Of a stretch of DNA of 64,000 nucleotides, positions 61,263-64,000 are shown piece by piece. Under the pieces are notes generated by a model. That model saw nothing but the letters and a program-made list of their open reading frames with translations. It was not told the origin of the DNA and ran no database searches. A program made the position numbers and the translations under genes. Within the stretch, counting starts at the first letter, position 1. Each line of letters begins with the position of its first letter. Source of the DNA: Paenibacillus sp. 37 (GTDB taxonomy: Bacteria > Bacillota > Bacilli > Paenibacillales > Paenibacillaceae); NCBI RefSeq assembly GCF_008386395.1, contig NZ_CP043761.1, forward strand, positions 5,766,001 through 5,830,000. The letters are read 5' to 3'.

Positions 61263-61841
61263 TTATACTTTGCGCTTTTTCTTTCTTACTATCATATAGA
61301 GGATAAAGATCGCCGCTAATACGAATATACCTACGATATACAAATCGATGTCTTGCTCAAACATAAACCACATTTTGTGTTCTAAGTTTACTTGTTGTTT
61401 GGGTAGATATCCTTCCCCGAATAGTTCAGTTGCTTGATTAATATTGTTCATTTCGATGGTCGAACTGCACGGACTACTGCTTAACTCGACATTCGCCTCA
61501 CTAAAGTAGATTAAGTATTTGTTGCCTTCCTTGAAATCAAACCCCCAAGTATAGTTCGTTCCGATAATTAGTTGAGAGCTAACTTCAGTATTCCAACTCC
61601 TCTCAGCTTCCACTAAAATATATCTAATTTTCTCTTTTGTGCCCGTAAACCCCTTTTGCTTTAAGTCCACCTTTACTTGCTTTACTTCACCATAAACAGC
61701 TCCATCATATATTTCTAACTGTTCTTGGGGACCTCCCGATTCAACACATGACAAAGCGTTAGCATTTTGTGCATTTGAGATAAAAAACACGGTAGAGAAA
61801 CAAAATATTAACGTGAAAATACGAAGCTTCAGTTCATCCAC
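61263..61841 (-). CDS. Membrane-anchored protein with a TIMP/netrin-like domain
   Basis: A 192-aa exported protein. A signal peptide (about residues 1-29, ending NANA) is followed directly by LSCVESGGPQEQLEIYDGAV. This is the mature-end Cys arrangement seen in bacterial proteins with netrin/TIMP-like OB folds (YDGAVYGEVKQVKVD, then a NKYLIYFSEA strand). A second Cys is in SSSPCSSTIEM. One C-terminal transmembrane helix (about 166-184) and a Lys/Arg tail (RKKKRKV) anchor it facing outward. The start appears to be GTG at 61839-61841, with only a weak AGAAG site. Its targets are unknown. Confidence 0.72.
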   Translation of the reverse strand: MDELKLRIFTLIFCFSTVFFISNAQNANALSCVESGGPQEQLEIYDGAVYGEVKQVKVDLKQKGFTGTKEKIRYILVEAERSWNTEVSSQLIIGTNYTWGFDFKEGNKYLIYFSEANVELSSSPCSSTIEMNNINQATELFGEGYLPKQQVNLEHKMWFMFEQDIDLYIVGIFVLAAIFILYMIVRKKKRKV

Positions 61842-61974
61842 CTTCTTCTCATCATCTTAATTCGTACATCTTTATTGACCTGTTTAACAGGAAAAATGTT
61901 GCATTTTTCCTGACTTTAGGTGGATCAACAAAGAAGCAACCAACCGGACACAGTTGGTTACTCCACTTGGCTTT

Positions 61975-62496
61975 TTAAGTTTCGTATTTCTTTTTCCATT
62001 CTTCACTCCATTTTTGAAAACTTTTTCCCGTTACTTCTTCCAATGTTTTTCCATCCAACGAATATGGTGCTCCATCCATTGCTGCATTTGGGAAGGATGT
62101 CCCCCCTATAACTTTGCCTTCACAAAGTATTATTGAAACTTTGGATTTACTATCGTCTAACGTTCCCAGAGGATGGTTTGTTACTGTAAAGCTATACACC
62201 GATATTTCCATTCCGAAATACTGTTCGGGTTCTACTTTTTGAACCGCCCATGTCTGTCTATATGGTATCGTTTCCGTTATCCCGTAGAGTAGTTTGTCTT
62301 TGCTTAGAGTGTATTTCTGAACTTGACCATCGTACGAAGAAATTTTATAACCTTTTGCCTTAACATATTCTGTCGCAGTCTTTTGATCACCTGTGATCGT
62401 GAGTTCATCTGTACCCAACATCGTGACCTCGTTATTGCACCCAGCAATGATAAAAAAAACTAGCGCTAATACAATACGGATAGGTTTAAAATACAT
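61975..62496 (-). CDS. Small secreted lipoprotein
   Basis: A 173-aa protein with a lipoprotein signal peptide that ends in the lipobox IIAGC (Cys20), then NNEVTMLGTDELTITGDQKT. The body is about 150 residues of mixed alpha/beta character with no recognised domain, and it ends in a Lys/Trp-rich helix (SFQKWSEEWKKKYE). I placed the start at the ATG of MYFKPIRIV because GGGGGGAG lies seven bases upstream; six further codons are open. It lies in a run of small exported proteins read on the minus strand. Confidence 0.75.
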   Translation of the reverse strand: MYFKPIRIVLALVFFIIAGCNNEVTMLGTDELTITGDQKTATEYVKAKGYKISSYDGQVQKYTLSKDKLLYGITETIPYRQTWAVQKVEPEQYFGMEISVYSFTVTNHPLGTLDDSKSKVSIILCEGKVIGGTSFPNAAMDGAPYSLDGKTLEEVTGKSFQKWSEEWKKKYET

Positions 62497-62628
62497 CAAG
62501 TTCTCCCCCCGCAACGTGAAGTAGTTTATTCATTTTTTTGACGATTAGTTTATTAAAATGGTTTTACTATTCTGCCGTTACATTAACAAAAAAGCTGCCG
62601 ACCCTTTTGATCAACTGCCGAATGGTGT

Positions 62629-63033
62629 TCATTTTATTGACGTTCCTCCAACATGAAACACACCAATTACAGTTTCACCATCCTTGTCATACAGTGGAAT
62701 ATCCCACCCGTCTGGTGATCTGCTGTTCTGTATCGCAATAGCTTCTTCAGGTGTTTTTGGTTGCTCGCCATCCATGTCTTTTTTCAGCAGATATCCTTCT
62801 GTACCATCCACACCAGTAGCCAGGATTAAATCAGGTTCCGTTTCTGGAGAAGTCGCATATGCGGCAGAACCATATGTCTGTCCATTCTTATTTTTCGGAT
62901 AAAGAGAAGTGATGTGAATTTGATTCATCGCATTTTTAACGTTTGGATATTGGGATAACCCCGAACCACTCGATACACTAATCATTAAAGCCACAAAGAT
63001 CAATAGTATAACTCCATTAGAATACATCTTCAC
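62629..63033 (-). CDS. Small secreted protein of unknown function
   Basis: A 134-aa protein with a hydrophobic N-terminal segment (residues 5-24, GVILLIFVALMISVSSGSG) that is a signal peptide or anchor. The exported part reads LYPKNKNGQTYGSAAYATSP and contains a DGTEGYLLKKDMDGEQPKTP stretch and a DKDGETVIGVFHVGG end. The form resembles small Bacillus peptidase-associated or anti-sigma-linked exported proteins, but no family is recognised. The start is a GTG at 63031-63033 with AAGGGAG nine bases upstream. Confidence 0.7.
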   Translation of the reverse strand: MKMYSNGVILLIFVALMISVSSGSGLSQYPNVKNAMNQIHITSLYPKNKNGQTYGSAAYATSPETEPDLILATGVDGTEGYLLKKDMDGEQPKTPEEAIAIQNSRSPDGWDIPLYDKDGETVIGVFHVGGTSIK

Positions 63034-63221
63034 AACTGTTCACTCCCTTATACTTTTAGGCTCGCAGAAAATCTGATTAAAAGAAGTAGGCCTTCCATAT
63101 AATCGCATTTACATCCCATATTTAGAATAATATAACATAGATTCAAAGGAGTATTTGGAAGTTGAACGATAATCATCTAACCTGTCTAACTTTATTGCAG
63201 AACATCCCTCTTCGATAACAT

Positions 63222-63261
63222 AAAAAAACGGACACCGATCTGTGGAGATCAGCGTCCGTTT
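63222..63261 (-). terminator. Intrinsic terminator of the NAD(P)-binding reductase gene
   Basis: On the minus strand AAACGGAC and GCTGATCT pair with AGATCGGT and GTCCGTTT around CCAC, followed by TTTTATG. Confidence 0.85.
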
Positions 63262-63289
63262 GTATGTTCCATATAATAATTTAAAAGTG

Positions 63290-63931
63290 TTACTTCACTT
63301 CGCCGACAACGGTAAAGCGCTCGTTTTTGTGTTGTGGATTCTCGATCTCATCAACCAAAGCAATCGCATAGTCTGCATAGCTGATGTAGCTGTTGCCCTC
63401 GCTATTCACGAGAATAACATCGTTGCCTGCTTGATATTTGCCGGTGCGTACACCTTCTGGATTAAAGAATCCAGCCGGACTCAGGAATGTCCATTGAATA
63501 CCTGAAGATGCTTGCAGATCCTGCAAGTTTTGGCCTTGGTTCGTTGCAGTTGCTTTGTATGCATCAGGGAATCCTGGGGATTCAAAGAGACGCAATGTCT
63601 TGGACTCGTCTGTGAACAGGCTTCCTGCTCCACCTACAACGATCAGACGAGTGTTTGGTGCATCTTTCAGGATGTTGATCAACGCTTGTCCTACTTCCAC
63701 ATGCAGGTTTTCTTTACCCGCCAGTGCACCAAATGCATTTACAACCACATCGAAAGCTTTAACATCTTCAGCTGTAAGATCAAATACATCTTTCTCCAGC
63801 GTATTCAGGCTTTTATCTTCCAATTTGGATGCATTACGAACGATTGCCGTCACTTTATGCCCTCTGTCTGCTGCTTCTTTCAAAATCACACTTCCCGCTT
63901 TGCCTGTTGCACCAATGATTGCAATGTTCAT
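63290..63931 (-). CDS. NAD(P)-binding atypical short-chain reductase (YwnB/NmrA-like)
   Basis: A 213-aa protein (214 if the first of two ATG codons is used) with a complete Rossmann fold. The nucleotide motif IAIIGATGKAGSVILKEA is at residues 3-20. The VDVVVNAFGAL-type segment (KAFDVVVNAFGALAG) is near 75, LIVVGGAGSLF near 100 and WTFLSPAGFFNPEG near 150. Related proteins are NAD(P)H-dependent flavin or quinone reductases and NmrA-like sensors. AAGGAGAG lies six bases before the ATG pair. A palindrome upstream at 63982-64000 suggests control by an HxlR- or MarR-type repressor. Confidence 0.88.
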   Translation of the reverse strand: MNIAIIGATGKAGSVILKEAADRGHKVTAIVRNASKLEDKSLNTLEKDVFDLTAEDVKAFDVVVNAFGALAGKENLHVEVGQALINILKDAPNTRLIVVGGAGSLFTDESKTLRLFESPGFPDAYKATATNQGQNLQDLQASSGIQWTFLSPAGFFNPEGVRTGKYQAGNDVILVNSEGNSYISYADYAIALVDEIENPQHKNERFTVVGEVK

Positions 63932-63981
63932 CATGATCTCTCCTTTAAATTATCGATATGGTTTATGTTTGAACTTTATAT

Positions 63982-64000
63982 TGTAACTATAGTTGTTACA
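63982..64000. promoter_or_regulatory. Palindromic operator candidate upstream of the reductase
   Basis: TGTAACTATAGTTGTTACA has an AACTATAGTT core and TGTAAC/GTTACA flanks. It lies about 50-70 bp upstream of the reductase start, at the window edge. Such GTAAC-N-GTTAC dyads are typical of HxlR-family sites, which is an inference. Confidence 0.5.

Overview
The window is chromosomal DNA of a low-to-medium G+C, endospore-forming Firmicute, most likely a Paenibacillus. The evidence is the SdhCAB/UvrC/TrxA/DnaI/DnaB gene set, the sporulation checkpoint protein Sda, a YheC/D-type spore-coat ATP-grasp protein, coproheme decarboxylase HemQ, YesMN/Lpl-type sugar-uptake genes, strong AGGAGG ribosome binding sites and many TTG/GTG starts. 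No rRNA, tRNA, CRISPR array, prophage or intact insertion sequence was seen.

Layout. 1-13.7 kb is core: sdhCAB with a divergent LysR gene, a Ktr potassium uptake pair, a CAAX-type membrane protease, uvrC, trxA, a 51-aa membrane protein and dnaI. 13.9-37.2 kb is a glycan-utilisation locus. A secreted GH85 endo-beta-N-acetylglucosaminidase is divergent from a YesM/YesN-type two-component system. These are followed by a CUT1 ABC importer lacking its own ATPase, a GH3 enzyme, two GH38 alpha-mannosidases, a GH125 exo-alpha-1,6-mannosidase and a 1059-aa clan-A glycosidase of unassigned family. Together they read as a pathway that releases high-mannose or plant-type N-glycans outside the cell, imports them and trims them inside. 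37.3-44.2 kb is mixed accessory DNA: an acyl-AMP ligase, an ECF sigma factor with a large C-terminal extension, an HTH protein fused to a DnaA domain-I-like module, a peptidase E, a metallopeptidase remnant and a secreted protein.

44.3-56.4 kb returns to core: dnaB, a YuiB-like protein, hemQ, a type II NADH dehydrogenase, a YumC-type ferredoxin-NADP reductase, sda with a cluster of DnaA boxes, a YheC/D protein, and convergent ppx and ppk. dnaB and dnaI, which are adjacent in Bacillus subtilis, are therefore separated here by about 30 kb of accessory DNA. 56.5-64 kb carries a structured RNA candidate ahead of a GH53 galactanase, a 277/266/272-bp tandem repeat array, a RarD-type permease and several small secreted or membrane proteins, ending in an NAD(P)-binding reductase with a palindromic operator.

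Two families of short palindromic elements recur between genes. One is REP-like (six copies plus a half copy, one inside the sdh operon and one inside the glycan locus). The other is built on GTTCAAAAAG/CTTTTTGAAC arms (three copies, two directly upstream of genes). The most interesting items are the N-glycan locus with its candidate new beta-mannosidase, the HTH-DnaA_N fusion, the extended sigma factor, the structured RNA at 56.9 kb and the hairpin that hides a start site at 50.8 kb.
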